NCBI GenBank assembly: GCA_016879935.1
Contig: JAACJQ010000312.1
Location: 60,338 to 124,337, forward strand
Direction: 5' to 3'
DNA: 64,000 bases
Origin: Archangiaceae bacterium
GTDB lineage: Bacteria > Myxococcota > Myxococcia > Myxococcales > Myxococcaceae
In this document: positions 45,694 to 54,410 of the stretch, one piece after another
Numbering within the stretch: position 1 is the stretch's first letter
How the letters are laid out: each line of letters begins with the position of its first letter
The notes under the pieces: generated by a model
What the model was told of the DNA's origin: nothing
Databases searched by the model: none
The model's input: only the letters and a program-made list of their open reading frames with translations
Program-made: the position numbers and the translations under genes

Positions 45694-46200
45694 ATGAGTT
45701 CGGTGCTGGTCGCAGCGCTCCTGTTGGCCGCACCGTCTGAAGCGCCGCGCGCGGCAACGCCCGGCAGAACGGCGGCCTTCTTCACCTCGGCGATTCTCAC
45801 TGCCGCCGCGACGACGACGCTCTCGGTCATCGCGGCCGGCGCCATCACGGGTGCTCCCGTCGACGCCACCGGCCGACCGAGCCCCATCATCTCGACGCTC
45901 GGCGTCGCCGTCGGGGTCGGGCTCAACTTCGGTGTCGTGCACCTCACGCTGCCGTGGCTCACGGGGCTGGTCGATGGCGACGCGAGCGCCGCGCGCGCAG
46001 GCGCCTGGCGACTCTCGAGGTGGGGTCTGCTCGCCCAGGGCGCTGGCGTGCTCGCGATGGTCGTCGGCTCGGGCCTCGAGGCGCGCGAGTTCGGAAGCGG
46101 CCAGGCGTTGCTGCTCTCGGGCATCGTCACCGCCCTGATCGGTGGCCTCGTCGTCGACGTGCTCGAGCTGGTCGGCGCGTGGCAGGGAGCGCGGCCGTGA
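45694..46200 (+). CDS. multi-pass membrane protein of unknown function
   Basis: The 168-residue protein begins MSSVLVAALLLAAP, which could be a signal peptide, and has three further hydrophobic segments (AAFFTSAILTAAATTTLSVIAAG, ISTLGVAVGVGLNFGVVHL, LLLSGIVTALIGGLVVDVLEL). Thus it is an integral inner-membrane or envelope protein. I recognise no family. It is divergent from the FGase-like gene with only 78 bp between starts, and the next gene begins 94 bp after its stop. Confidence 0.55.
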   Translation: MSSVLVAALLLAAPSEAPRAATPGRTAAFFTSAILTAAATTTLSVIAAGAITGAPVDATGRPSPIISTLGVAVGVGLNFGVVHLTLPWLTGLVDGDASAARAGAWRLSRWGLLAQGAGVLAMVVGSGLEAREFGSGQALLLSGIVTALIGGLVVDVLELVGAWQGARP

Positions 46201-46294
46201 GTCGCCACGTCACACCATCGGTCGTTCAGTCGCCGCGCGCGAACGTTGGCCCGGCCGGAGGGTTCATGCTGCCCATCGCGCCGAAGGGACGCCC

Positions 46295-47581
46295 ATGAAG
46301 CTCACCCGACGCTTCACGCTCGGCGCGCTCGCCGCGGCTGGCTGCAACGCGCTCCCGAGCGAAGAAGGCCCGCGCAGCCCGCAGTTCCCCTTCGGCGTCG
46401 CGGTCGGAGACCCCTCGGCGACCGGCGGGCTGGTGTGGACCCGGTACGTCGGCACCGATTCGCTGCGGGTCGACGTGTGGCCCAAAGACGAGCCGATGAA
46501 CGTGCGCTCGTTCGAGGCCGCGGTGATGGAGCACGGCATCAGCCTGGTGCCCGTCGACGGCCTTCGCAGCGGCCAGTGGTACTCGTACGCGTTCGTCGCG
46601 CACCGCTCGGGCGTCGAGGTCGACCGCAGCGACGAGGGTCGCTTCCGCACGGCGTTGGCGCCCGGAGTCTCGGCGCCGCTGCGCTTCGGGGTGTCGTCGT
46701 GTTCGCGTCAGAGCTACCCGCTCACGCCGCTCACGCGCATCTCGCAGGAGTTCGAGTGCGACGCCTTCCTCTTCCTCGGCGACACCGTCTACGCCGATGG
46801 CGCGACCGACCTGCGCAGCTACCGCGACAAGTGGGCCGAGGCGCTGACGCGACGACCGCAGCGGCTGCTGCGCCAGAGTACCGGCATCATCAGTACGTGG
46901 GACGACCACGAAATCGTCAACGACGCGAGCGGTGACCGGGTGCCCGCCGAGCGCCTCGAGGCCGCCCGGCGCGCGACGTTCGAGCATCAGCCCTGGCGCG
47001 CCGACATGCAGGCGCCGCAGCGGCTCTGGCGCTCGCTGAAGTTCGGAGCGACGGCCGAGGTCTTCGTGCTCGACTGCCGCTCCGAGCGCAACCACGCGAC
47101 CAACGAGTACGTCTCGCGCGCTCAGCTCGACTGGCTGAAGTCCGGCCTGGCTGCGAGCACCGCGACCTTCAAGCTGGTGCTCAACTCGGTGCCCATCACG
47201 AACTACCCGGGAGCGTTCTTCCAGGTCTTCGCTCCCGACCGCTGGGAGGGCTTCCCTTCACAGCGGTGTGAGCTGCTCGAGTTCATCGACGCCACACCCA
47301 TCTCGGGGCTGCTTTGGCTCACCGGCGATTTTCACATGGGCGTCGCCGGCCGCGTCTCGCGTGACGGTGTCGGCTCGAAGCAGGTGGAGATCGCAGCCGG
47401 GCCAGCCGGGCAGTTCGCGAACCCGTCGCTCTCGTACCCCTCGGGGCCGCAGTTCGACTTCTCGACCGCGGTGAACAACGCCGTCGTGCTCGACCTCGAC
47501 CCGGCGACACGCTCGGCGCGCGTTCGGTTTCTCGATGGAGGGACGCGCACGCTCTTCGACACCACGTACGAACTCGGCTGA
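46295..47581 (+). CDS. PhoD-like alkaline phosphatase/phosphodiesterase
   Basis: The 428-residue protein starts with a twin-arginine-type signal (LTRRFTLGALAAAGC) whose AAAGC also fits a lipobox, so a Tat-exported lipoprotein is likely. The N-terminal Fibronectin-III-like domain has GVAVGDPSATGGLVWTR. The metallophosphatase core has SSCSRQ, FLFLGDTVYAD, STWDDHEIVND, FVLDCRSER and LTGDFHMGVAG, which hold the metal ligands of PhoD enzymes. Such enzymes hydrolyse phosphodiesters and monoesters (phospholipids, teichoic acids, nucleotides) in the periplasm. AAGGGAC precedes the ATG at 46295. Length is in the normal range. No Pho box is recognisable. The stop abuts the convergent PDZ gene in a shared TGATCA. 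Confidence 0.88.
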   Translation: MKLTRRFTLGALAAAGCNALPSEEGPRSPQFPFGVAVGDPSATGGLVWTRYVGTDSLRVDVWPKDEPMNVRSFEAAVMEHGISLVPVDGLRSGQWYSYAFVAHRSGVEVDRSDEGRFRTALAPGVSAPLRFGVSSCSRQSYPLTPLTRISQEFECDAFLFLGDTVYADGATDLRSYRDKWAEALTRRPQRLLRQSTGIISTWDDHEIVNDASGDRVPAERLEAARRATFEHQPWRADMQAPQRLWRSLKFGATAEVFVLDCRSERNHATNEYVSRAQLDWLKSGLAASTATFKLVLNSVPITNYPGAFFQVFAPDRWEGFPSQRCELLEFIDATPISGLLWLTGDFHMGVAGRVSRDGVGSKQVEIAAGPAGQFANPSLSYPSGPQFDFSTAVNNAVVLDLDPATRSARVRFLDGGTRTLFDTTYELG

Positions 47582-48760
47582 TCAATCACGCACGTCGAGC
47601 GTGATGGTTCCCTCGACGCCGGCTCGCTCGACCGCGAGCACGATGCGATTGGCCGAGCGCAGCTTCGCGAACGCATCGAGCGTGGCCGACGGGTCTTCGA
47701 ACGAGAACCCGTTCGCGCTGCGCAGCAGGTCGTTCGTGCACAGCCCGGCCCTGTCAGGAGGCGAGCCCGGCTTCACCTCGAGCACCTTGAAGCCGCGCAT
47801 CACGCCGCCGACGAGCTCGGGCATCAGGTGCTTCATCGGGTCGAGGTGGTCGCCGAAGTCTGCGCGATGCACCACGAGCGTTCCGCCGAGCGCGCCACAG
47901 GGCGCTGGTCTGGGTTCGGTGAAGGAGGCGCCGTCGATGACGGTGCGCTCGACGATGTCGTCGCCGTCCGTCAGGTCATCGGCACCGGGGGAGCGCACCT
48001 CGATGGTGTCTCCCACCGCGGTGACGACGAACGACTGGCTCCACGCATCGACGGTCTTCTCCTCGGGGAGCCCCAGGTCTTCGAGCCGCACGGGGAACTC
48101 GGGCCGCGCCTTCTTCTTCTCGACCACGAGCGCCAGCACCGCCTTCGCGCGCCGCCGCGTGGTGAGGGGCTTGAGCTCCCGCAGGACGCGAACGAGCCCC
48201 GAGACCTCGAGGTGCAGCGGCACCTTCGTGTCGAGCTCGTCGAAGGCCGTGCGCTGCTCCTGCGACAACGCCTTCCACATCAACACGCCACGACGTTCAT
48301 GGTCTTCGAGGGTGGTCGTCGCCCCGTTGAGCACCTTGTCGAGCTTGTCGTGCAACAGCTCGCGTTGAATCCAGAACGTCAACTTGCCGAGCGGGTCGGT
48401 CTGCTGCGACTCCAGCTGCGAGAGGTACTCGTCGACGCTGCTGAGCGTGTGGCTGCGCGCCTCACGCTCGCGATGCACGGTGAGGAAGTGGCCGAGCACG
48501 TCAGCGAGCTGATCAGCCTCGACGCCCACGTCATCGAGCCGTTTTGCGCTGGCCGCGTACGCCTCTGGCTCGTCTTTCGGCTCGGGCGGGTAGCGCAGGC
48601 ACGGTCGCTCGCCGGAGTGGAACTTCGCTGCCATCGTGTCGGGGTCGAGGTCGGCGCGCTGCTCGAGGAGCTGGCGCTTTCGCAGCTGCGCGCGCACGAC
48701 GAACGTCACCGCGCCGAAGAGGAACAGCACGGCGAGGAGGACGGCGGCGGGTCGTTTCAT
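47582..48760 (-). CDS. membrane protein with C-terminal PDZ-like domain
   Basis: The 392-residue protein has an N-terminal membrane anchor (AAVLLAVLFLFGAVTFVV) followed by a helical periplasmic region (about 60-230). A small strand-rich domain (RLEDLGLPEEKTVDAWSQSFVVTAVGDTIEVRS) follows, and a C-terminal PDZ-like domain (GFKVLEVKPGSPPDRAGLCTNDLLRSANG and IVLAVERAGVEGTITLDV). The order of anchor and carboxy PDZ resembles GspC-type proteins of type II secretion, but no other secretion gene is present. The DAWSQSF segment also recalls the GspG-like pseudopilin body. The start is the ATG at 48760. Confidence 0.6.
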   Translation of the reverse strand: MKRPAAVLLAVLFLFGAVTFVVRAQLRKRQLLEQRADLDPDTMAAKFHSGERPCLRYPPEPKDEPEAYAASAKRLDDVGVEADQLADVLGHFLTVHREREARSHTLSSVDEYLSQLESQQTDPLGKLTFWIQRELLHDKLDKVLNGATTTLEDHERRGVLMWKALSQEQRTAFDELDTKVPLHLEVSGLVRVLRELKPLTTRRRAKAVLALVVEKKKARPEFPVRLEDLGLPEEKTVDAWSQSFVVTAVGDTIEVRSPGADDLTDGDDIVERTVIDGASFTEPRPAPCGALGGTLVVHRADFGDHLDPMKHLMPELVGGVMRGFKVLEVKPGSPPDRAGLCTNDLLRSANGFSFEDPSATLDAFAKLRSANRIVLAVERAGVEGTITLDVRD

Positions 48761-48846
48761 CGCATTCTCGTCACGAAGGTGATGGCCCGTCGACGCACTG
48801 GCAGCAGGAGCACGACGGGCGAGCGCATCGGCGCTGCTTGCACCAT

Positions 48847-49665
48847 TCACCGACCTCGAACAACGCCAGACACGCGCTTCGCGACCACGCGGGGAGAACG
48901 GCCCACCACGCTGGTGAAGTCGCGCGTGAAGTGCGCCTGGTCGGCGTAGCCCAGCTCGACCGCGAGCCGCGCCAGCGACAGCTTCGGAGTCTCGGTGAGC
49001 CGCGCGGCCGCCTCGTGCAGCCGGTACCGCGCGAGCACCCACTTCGGCGTGACGCCCACGTGCCGGCGGAAGAGCCGCTGCAACGTTCGAACGTCGACGC
49101 CTGCGAGCGCCGCGGCCTGCTCGACCCGAACGAACGAGTGGTCTTCTTCGAGCCGCTCCACCACGTCGCGCACGAGCGCCGCTTCTTCCGGGAGCGCGGG
49201 CAGCGCGAAGAAGGCCTCCGCCGCGGCGACGCACGTCTCGAACGAGCTGGCCTTCGCGACCTGGCGCTCGAGCCGCTCCACACCGGCGAACACCTCGGTC
49301 GCTGGCACGCCGCGGTTCGTCAGCGCGCGAACGTCGGAGTCGACGAGACCCGAGAAGCCACCAGGCCTGAACTTCACGCCGAACACGAAGCCCTCGCCCT
49401 CCAGCTGCCGCTCGAAGCGTCGCTCGGGCACGCCGTGCACCACGCCCCGGGCGGGCGGCTCGAAGATGACGTGCACCGTCGGGTGCGGGAGCGTCATCGC
49501 GACGTACGGCTCCTTCAGGTTCCACCGCACCCACCAGAAGTGCGCGACCCGATGCGCGAGCGCGGGCGAGGGCGCCAGCCGGCGATGCTCCATCTCGCCC
49601 CTGGGCGCGCCGGGCACGATGCCTCTGGGCTTCTTCAGTTCGCGTCGCATGTCGTGTTTCTTCAA
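48847..49665 (-). CDS. AraC-family transcriptional regulator
   Basis: The 272-residue protein has an N-terminal DUF6597-like sensor half (FWWVRWNLKEPYVAMTLPHPTVHVIFEPP, GVKFRPGGF). A C-terminal pair of helix-turn-helix motifs follows (VEQAAALAGVDVRTLQRLFRRHVGVTPKWV and LARLAVELGYADQAHFTRDF) of the AraC type. It should activate or repress genes in response to a small molecule. It is divergent from the DUF3224 gene with a 33-bp gap, the likeliest target. The ATG at 49665 is used; the first Met at residue 6 is an alternative. Confidence 0.88.
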   Translation of the reverse strand: MKKHDMRRELKKPRGIVPGAPRGEMEHRRLAPSPALAHRVAHFWWVRWNLKEPYVAMTLPHPTVHVIFEPPARGVVHGVPERRFERQLEGEGFVFGVKFRPGGFSGLVDSDVRALTNRGVPATEVFAGVERLERQVAKASSFETCVAAAEAFFALPALPEEAALVRDVVERLEEDHSFVRVEQAAALAGVDVRTLQRLFRRHVGVTPKWVLARYRLHEAAARLTETPKLSLARLAVELGYADQAHFTRDFTSVVGRSPRVVAKRVSGVVRGR

Positions 49666-49698
49666 GACCGCCGGCTCGAGGCTCTCTACACCGCCCGC

Positions 49699-50088
49699 AT
49701 GCCAACCATCTCAGGTCCCTTCGACGTCACCATGCAGGGCGAACCGCCGCTCTTCGAACGCGACGGCATCTCGCTGGGCCGCGCGCGCTTCGACAAGAAG
49801 TTCCACGGCGCGCTCGAGGCCACGGGCGTCGTGCACATGACGAGCGTGCGCACCACCATTCCCAACTCGGCGGCCTACGTCGCCGTCGAGCGCATCGAAG
49901 GCACCGTCGAGGGCAAGCGCGGCTCCTTCTGTGTCACGCACGTCGCCAGCATGAACCGCGGCGCCGAGTCGCTCGTCATCTCGGTGGTGCCCGATTCGGG
50001 AACGGGTGAGCTCGTCGGCCTGTCGGGCCAGATGAAGATTCGAATTGTCGAGCGCAAACACTTCTACGACTTCGACTACGCGCTCTGA
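49699..50088 (+). CDS. DUF3224 family protein
   Basis: The 129-residue protein matches the DUF3224 family, single-domain beta-barrel proteins of unknown function (RARFDKKFHGALEATGVVHM, SAAYVAVERIEGTVEGKRGSF, LVISVVPDSGTGELVGLSGQM, IRIVERKHFYDFDY). It has no signal peptide, so it is cytosolic. Members often sit beside regulators, as here beside the divergent AraC gene, which suggests control by it. The last 13 bases overlap the 3' end of the convergent TetR gene. Confidence 0.8.
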   Translation: MPTISGPFDVTMQGEPPLFERDGISLGRARFDKKFHGALEATGVVHMTSVRTTIPNSAAYVAVERIEGTVEGKRGSFCVTHVASMNRGAESLVISVVPDSGTGELVGLSGQMKIRIVERKHFYDFDYAL

Positions 50089-50687
50089 GCGTGAGGCGAG
50101 TGCAGGTAGGCGGCGACCGTTCGAATGGCCTCGTCGGTCGCGCGGCCGCGGGCGTGCCCCTGCTTCTGGTGCGCCACGCCGTGCACGAGGGCGACGACCA
50201 GCTGCGGCAGCACGAAGAGCATGCGGCTGGCGTCTTCGGTGGAGCGCTGAGCTGACCTCACCTGCTGGGCGAACGTGGCCTGCAGCGCCTTCCTGAAGCC
50301 GTCGGCGCTCGCTGGAACGGCTGCGCTGATCAGCTCGTGCAGCTCGTCGTCGTCGGCGTGAACCCTGGCGAGGCGCTCCACGAGCTCGCACGAGAAGGTC
50401 TCGAGTGGGGCCGTCGCGCAGTCGGCTTTCGTCTGCTCGATGGTGTGGCGAACCTCGTCGACGTGGCGGTCGTGCAGGGCGACGTAGATGGCCTGCTTGT
50501 TCGGGAAGTACTGGTACAGCGAGCCGATGCTGACGCCCGCTGCTTCGGCCACGCGGTTGGTGGTGATGGCGTCGGCGCCCTGACGCTTCAGCACGCGCCG
50601 CACCGCTTCGAGCACCGCGTCGACGGTCTGCCGTGAGCGCTCCTGCCTGGGTTCACGTCGCGTGGAGGTGGTTTCGCTGGCTTTCAT
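50076..50687 (-). CDS. TetR-family transcriptional repressor
   Basis: The 203-residue protein has an N-terminal TetR helix-turn-helix (RVLKRQGADAITTNRVAEAAGVSIGSLYQYFPNKQAIYVAL split over residues about 25-65) and an all-helical ligand domain. TetR proteins repress nearby genes until an effector binds. The ATG at 50687 is chosen because the TetR fold begins just after it; the frame runs on to 50894. It diverges from the GDSL hydrolase-NmrA operon with 169 bp between, the expected operator location. Confidence 0.88.
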   Translation of the reverse strand: MKASETTSTRREPRQERSRQTVDAVLEAVRRVLKRQGADAITTNRVAEAAGVSIGSLYQYFPNKQAIYVALHDRHVDEVRHTIEQTKADCATAPLETFSCELVERLARVHADDDELHELISAAVPASADGFRKALQATFAQQVRSAQRSTEDASRMLFVLPQLVVALVHGVAHQKQGHARGRATDEAIRTVAAYLHSPHAQSA

Positions 50688-50856
50688 CGGGTGCCGTCCT
50701 TGTAGCTGACCCGCTTCGCCGCGTGAAACCTGAGCAAACCGCGCGAGTCGAGCGAGGTCGCCAGTCGTTTCGGCAATTTGCGGCGCGGCCAAGGCGAGCT
50801 GACGCCTCGGCATCGGTGCCGTACTTCTTGCGCTCCCTCGAACGGAGCTCGAACCC

Positions 50857-51690
50857 ATGTCGAACGAACACCTGCGCTGGCTCTTGAAGGTCATTCAACC
50901 CGCACGAACGCTGGCGTCACTGCCAGGCGGCGCCGCGCTCTCACCAGAGACGCACGCCTCGCTGCTGGGGCTGCCCCCGGAGCTCTATGCGGCTGAGCTC
51001 GTGAGCATGAAGGCCGAGGTGACGGCCGCTGCGCGCGAGCTGCTGCGCGACCCGGCCGTCGCGGCGATGGTCGACCGGCTCCCGCTCCGGAAGGGAGCGA
51101 AGGTCGTCGCGTTCGGAGACAGCCTCACGTCGGAGCCGCAGTCGTGGGCCGTGATGCTGAGCGAGCTGTTCAGCGCGCGCCGCCCTGCTGACGGCATCGA
51201 AGTCGTCGTCAGCGCCGTCGGGGGCGAGACGACGACGCACGCACTGGTCCGTCTCGGCGAGGTCGTTGGCTACCAGCCCGACTGGGTGCTCTTCCTCATC
51301 GGAACCAACGACGCGCGCACGCAGGGGCCACACCCCACCAAGACCCTCGTTCACCACGAAGAGACGGCGCGGAACTTCTCGGAGCTGCGCCAACGGGTCT
51401 CGCGCGAGACCAGAGCGCGCGTGGTGTGGATGACGCCGCCCGCGGTGAACGAGGCGCAGGTCGCCGGCCACCCCGGCCTCTCGCGCTTCGGCGTTCGGTT
51501 TCGCAACGAAGACCTGGCACGCGTCGCGAAGCTCGTCCGCGAGCTCGACCCCGCAGCCATCGACCTCTTCTCGAGACTGGGTGCGCCGCCGGCCGCCGAG
51601 CTGCTCATGGGTGACGGCCTGCACTTCACCATCGCGGGTCAGAAACGGTTGGCGCTCGACGTGCTCACGCACTGGAGCGCTCTCACGTGA
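50857..51690 (+). CDS. SGNH/GDSL-type hydrolase
   Basis: The 277-residue protein has the SGNH blocks: VVAFGDSLT with nucleophile Ser89, VGGETT (oxyanion Gly), LIGTNDAR (Asn) and GDGLHFT near the C-terminus with the catalytic Asp-x-x-His. It should be a cytosolic esterase or lipase-like hydrolase; no signal peptide is visible. A helical stretch of about 75 residues precedes the catalytic domain. The stop overlaps the start of the NmrA-like gene (GTGA), so they form an operon, presumably under the divergent TetR. Substrate unknown. Confidence 0.82.
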   Translation: MSNEHLRWLLKVIQPARTLASLPGGAALSPETHASLLGLPPELYAAELVSMKAEVTAAARELLRDPAVAAMVDRLPLRKGAKVVAFGDSLTSEPQSWAVMLSELFSARRPADGIEVVVSAVGGETTTHALVRLGEVVGYQPDWVLFLIGTNDARTQGPHPTKTLVHHEETARNFSELRQRVSRETRARVVWMTPPAVNEAQVAGHPGLSRFGVRFRNEDLARVAKLVRELDPAAIDLFSRLGAPPAAELLMGDGLHFTIAGQKRLALDVLTHWSALT

Positions 51691-52535
51691 GAACGCTCGT
51701 CTTCGGCGCGACGGGGAACATCGGAGCCCGGGTCACCGAGCGCCTCATCGTCCGCGGCCAACGACCTGTCGTGTTCGTTCGCGACACGAAGAAGGCGAAG
51801 GCGCTCTTCGGAAGCCGGGTCGACCTTCGGCCTGGTGACCTCGAGCAGCCGGTTTCGCTGGCACCCGCGCTCGACGGCATCGACGAGGTGTTCCTCGTCA
51901 CCGATAGGCCGGGGCTCGAGGAGAAGGACCGCGCCGTGGCGCTCGCCGCGAAGGCGGCCGGAGTTCGGCACGTGGTGAAGCTCTCGACGCTCGACGTGCA
52001 CTCCGGCATCGGCACGGGGCCATGGCACGCGCGCGGCGAGGCGGCGGTTCGCGACAGCGGCGTGGCCTTCACCTTCGTTCAGCCCGCCGGCTTCATGCTG
52101 AACGCGTTCGGGTGGGCCCAGTCGATTCGCGAGCGGGGCGTGCTCCGCAGCTCGACGGGTGAGGGGAAGATTGCGTTCATTCACCCCGATGACATCGCCG
52201 ACGTCGCGGTCGAGGCGTTGATCAACCGCGACCACGATGGCGAGTCCCTCGTCATCACCGGACCCCGAGCGCTCACCTATGGCGAGATGGCCGAGACCAT
52301 CGGCCGCGCGATTGGCAAGCGCGTGCGCTTCGAGGCGCTGTCTGATCAGCAGGCGTCTGCGGGCGTGGTGCGCTGGGCCGGCAAGGGACCCTACGCCGAC
52401 GCGCTCGTCGACATCTGGCGCGCGGTGCGTGAAGGCCGGCTCGACACCGTCACCGACGGCGTGCAGCAGGTTCTCGGTCGAAGGCCCATCACGTTCGACC
52501 AGTGGGCCGAAGAGAACGCCGACGCGTTTCAGTAG
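51687..52535 (+). CDS. NmrA/SDR-type NAD(P)H-binding protein
   Basis: The 282-residue protein starts at a GTG overlapping the previous stop by 4 bases. The Rossmann motif is GATGNIG at residues 7-13, followed by an atypical short-chain dehydrogenase layout (LRPGDLEQPVSLAPALDGIDEVFLVT, HVVKLSTLDVH, FTFVQPAGFMLN). There is no YxxxK pair, as in NmrA/HSCARG-type sensors and quinone-reductase-like QorB proteins. It may sense NAD(P)H or reduce a small substrate. It is the second gene of the GDSL operon and its end overlaps the next convergent gene by 7 bases. Confidence 0.8.
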   Translation: MRTLVFGATGNIGARVTERLIVRGQRPVVFVRDTKKAKALFGSRVDLRPGDLEQPVSLAPALDGIDEVFLVTDRPGLEEKDRAVALAAKAAGVRHVVKLSTLDVHSGIGTGPWHARGEAAVRDSGVAFTFVQPAGFMLNAFGWAQSIRERGVLRSSTGEGKIAFIHPDDIADVAVEALINRDHDGESLVITGPRALTYGEMAETIGRAIGKRVRFEALSDQQASAGVVRWAGKGPYADALVDIWRAVREGRLDTVTDGVQQVLGRRPITFDQWAEENADAFQ

Positions 52536-53410
52536 ATGAACGCGTCGTTTCCGTCGGTGGTGGTGAGGTACAGAATGGTGTCGCCTCGCACGCCCGCGTC
52601 GATCTGCGCCGCGGCGTCGAGCACCGCCTGCCGCGCCACGTCGTCGTACGCGAGCACGTGCAGAATCTGTTTTCGCCAGCGCCACGGCGGGTCGACGTTG
52701 CGCGAGCTCACCTGAATGTCGCTGAACTTGCCGGTGAGCAGCGAGCGCGCATCGGAGACGAGGAGCGGGCTCCCGGGCGGGAACTTGAACGCGCGCGCGA
52801 CGCTGACGCCGCCGACCTGACCCTCGAGCGTGACGACGAGGTCGGTCTTCTTGCTGGTTGTCGGCGTGTACGTGACCTGCGTCTCGGTGGCGAAGAGCTC
52901 GGCCAGCTCGCAGCGGTGCAGCACTTCGTACGCGAACGTCTCCGAGGCCACCGAGCTGCCGCCCGCGTTCGGCGTGGTGAAGAGCCGGTAGCCGCCGTCG
53001 CTGAGCAGCCCCGCGTCGAACGGGTTCATGCCGAAGTCGAGGCGCGTGTCGAAGGTCGCGGGTGACGGCGACGTGAGGTCCATGAGCGAGAGCGGCCCGC
53101 AGGCTCCACTCACGGCGCCGAAGCCGGGCAGCGGCACCATCGGGCCAGCGTCTCCAACCCCAGCGTCGAGCACCGAAGCGTCGGCGGCGCCGGCGTCGAA
53201 CGAGCCTGCGTCCATCAGGCCGGCGTCGAATGGCTCTCCCGCGTCGAGCCCCGCATCAACGGGAGTCCCAGCGTCGTCAGCCGCTCCGGCATCGACGGGA
53301 AGCACGGCCCCCGAGTCTTCGGGGTCTCTCTGCCCCGCATCACGCTCCGCAGGAGTGGGGGAGCAGGCACAGACCAACAGGAACACTGCGGCACACAGAG
53401 GACGACGCAC
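52529..53410 (-). CDS. lipoprotein with Asp-Ala-Gly stalk
   Basis: I choose the GTG at 53410, which gives a short signal and lipobox (CAAVFLLVCAC); the frame runs on to 53455. The mature protein has about 75 residues rich in DAG repeats (VDAGAADDAG, LDAGEPFDAG and similar). A domain of about 180 residues follows (FATETQVTYTPTTSKKTDLVVTLEG, VARAFKFPPGSPLLVSDARS) that I do not recognise. The stalk resembles that of the protein at 28971. A lipid-anchored surface or periplasmic binding protein is likely. Confidence 0.6.
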   Translation of the reverse strand: MRRPLCAAVFLLVCACSPTPAERDAGQRDPEDSGAVLPVDAGAADDAGTPVDAGLDAGEPFDAGLMDAGSFDAGAADASVLDAGVGDAGPMVPLPGFGAVSGACGPLSLMDLTSPSPATFDTRLDFGMNPFDAGLLSDGGYRLFTTPNAGGSSVASETFAYEVLHRCELAELFATETQVTYTPTTSKKTDLVVTLEGQVGGVSVARAFKFPPGSPLLVSDARSLLTGKFSDIQVSSRNVDPPWRWRKQILHVLAYDDVARQAVLDAAAQIDAGVRGDTILYLTTTDGNDAFIY

Positions 53411-53512
53411 GTCGGTGAAGCTACCACCCGAATTCGAACGCGCCGAACGCGACAATCGACGGCACGAGCCCCTTCATGGTGTCGTTCCGCTTCCACCCAA
53501 GGAGTCACACAC

Positions 53513-53704
53513 ATGAAGAGTGTTCTCGTCGCCGTTGCTGCCAGCTTTGCCCTCGGTTTCGCCGTCTCGGCCTCGGCCAGCACTGGCGCGAAGTCGGGCG
53601 TCGCTCCCACGCAGAACAGCTGCACGGCGGCCGGCCACGCGTGTTCGAGCGCCGAAGACTGCTGCTCGCGCATGTGCCGCAAAGACACCAAGAAGTGCGC
53701 CTGA
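53513..53704 (+). CDS. 63-residue secreted knottin-like peptide
   Basis: A clean ribosome-binding site (AAGGAG, 8 bp spacing) precedes the ATG. The precursor has a signal peptide (MKSVLVAVAASFALGFAVSA) and a mature part of about 35-40 residues with exactly six cysteines spaced C-x6-C-x5-CC-x3-C-x6-C (from SCTAAGHAC to KKCA). That is the inhibitor-cystine-knot pattern seen in omega-conotoxins and other knottins. It would be disulfide-bonded outside the cytosol. It is a stand-alone gene. Function (toxin, inhibitor, structural) is unknown and the knot is inferred from spacing only. Confidence 0.75.
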   Translation: MKSVLVAVAASFALGFAVSASASTGAKSGVAPTQNSCTAAGHACSSAEDCCSRMCRKDTKKCA

Positions 53705-53751
53705 AGCGGCCGTGCTGGAACGCGTGACGCGAGCGGAGTAGCCGTCGTCGC

Positions 53752-54405
53752 ATGGGCGCTGTCGCACTCGTCATCGGCTCCACTGGACTCGTCGGTCAAC
53801 AGCTCGTCGCCTGCCTGCTCGAAGACCAGCGCTTCGAGCGGGTCGTCTCGTTCGTGCGGCGCTCGTCGGGTCGCACCCACGCGAAGCTCGAAGAACACGT
53901 CATCGACTTCCGGGCGCCTGATGCGTGGGCCGACCTGGTGAAGGGTGACGTGCTGTTCTCTGCCCTCGGGACGACCATCAAGCAGGCTGGCAGCAAGCCC
54001 GCGATGTACGAGGTCGACCACACCTTTCAGCTCAACACCGCGAAGGCCGCCGCGAAGAACGGCGTGAAGGCCTACGTGCTCGTCTCGTCTGCGAGCGCGA
54101 GCCCGTCGTCGCCCGTCTTCTACTCACGCATGAAGGGCGAGCTCGAGCGCGACACCGAAAAGCTCGGCTTCACCAGCGTGACCTTCGTTCGCCCCGGGCT
54201 CCTTGGAGGCGCTCGTGAGAAGCCGCGCGCGGGCGAGCGCTTCGCCGAGGCCGTGCTCGAGGTCGTCGGTTGGCTCCCCGGCCTGGGCAACGTGAAGACG
54301 ATTCAGGGCCGCACGGTGGCGAAGGCGATGATTGAAGCGTGGCAGCAGCACAAGCCCGGCGTCGTGGTGCTCCGCAACGAGCAGCTCTTCGTGCTGGGCG
54401 CCTGA
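53752..54405 (+). CDS. TIP30/HTATIP2-like Rossmann oxidoreductase
   Basis: The 217-residue protein has an NAD(P) Rossmann motif (GSTGLVGQQL), LFSALGTT, the SSASASPSSPVFYSRMKGELE segment carrying Tyr-x-x-x-Lys, and FVRPGLLGGAR. It follows the HTATIP2/CC3-like bacterial oxidoreductase family. It should bind NADPH; the substrate is not known. It stands alone after the knottin gene and ends 5 bp before a convergent gene, with a TGATCA at its stop. Confidence 0.8.
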   Translation: MGAVALVIGSTGLVGQQLVACLLEDQRFERVVSFVRRSSGRTHAKLEEHVIDFRAPDAWADLVKGDVLFSALGTTIKQAGSKPAMYEVDHTFQLNTAKAAAKNGVKAYVLVSSASASPSSPVFYSRMKGELERDTEKLGFTSVTFVRPGLLGGAREKPRAGERFAEAVLEVVGWLPGLGNVKTIQGRTVAKAMIEAWQQHKPGVVVLRNEQLFVLGA

Positions 54406-54410
54406 TCAGC

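Noticed and set aside
46295..48760. Type II secretion locus from the GspC-like PDZ protein
   Set aside because: No other gsp gene is present in the window; only the anchor-plus-PDZ layout is shared.
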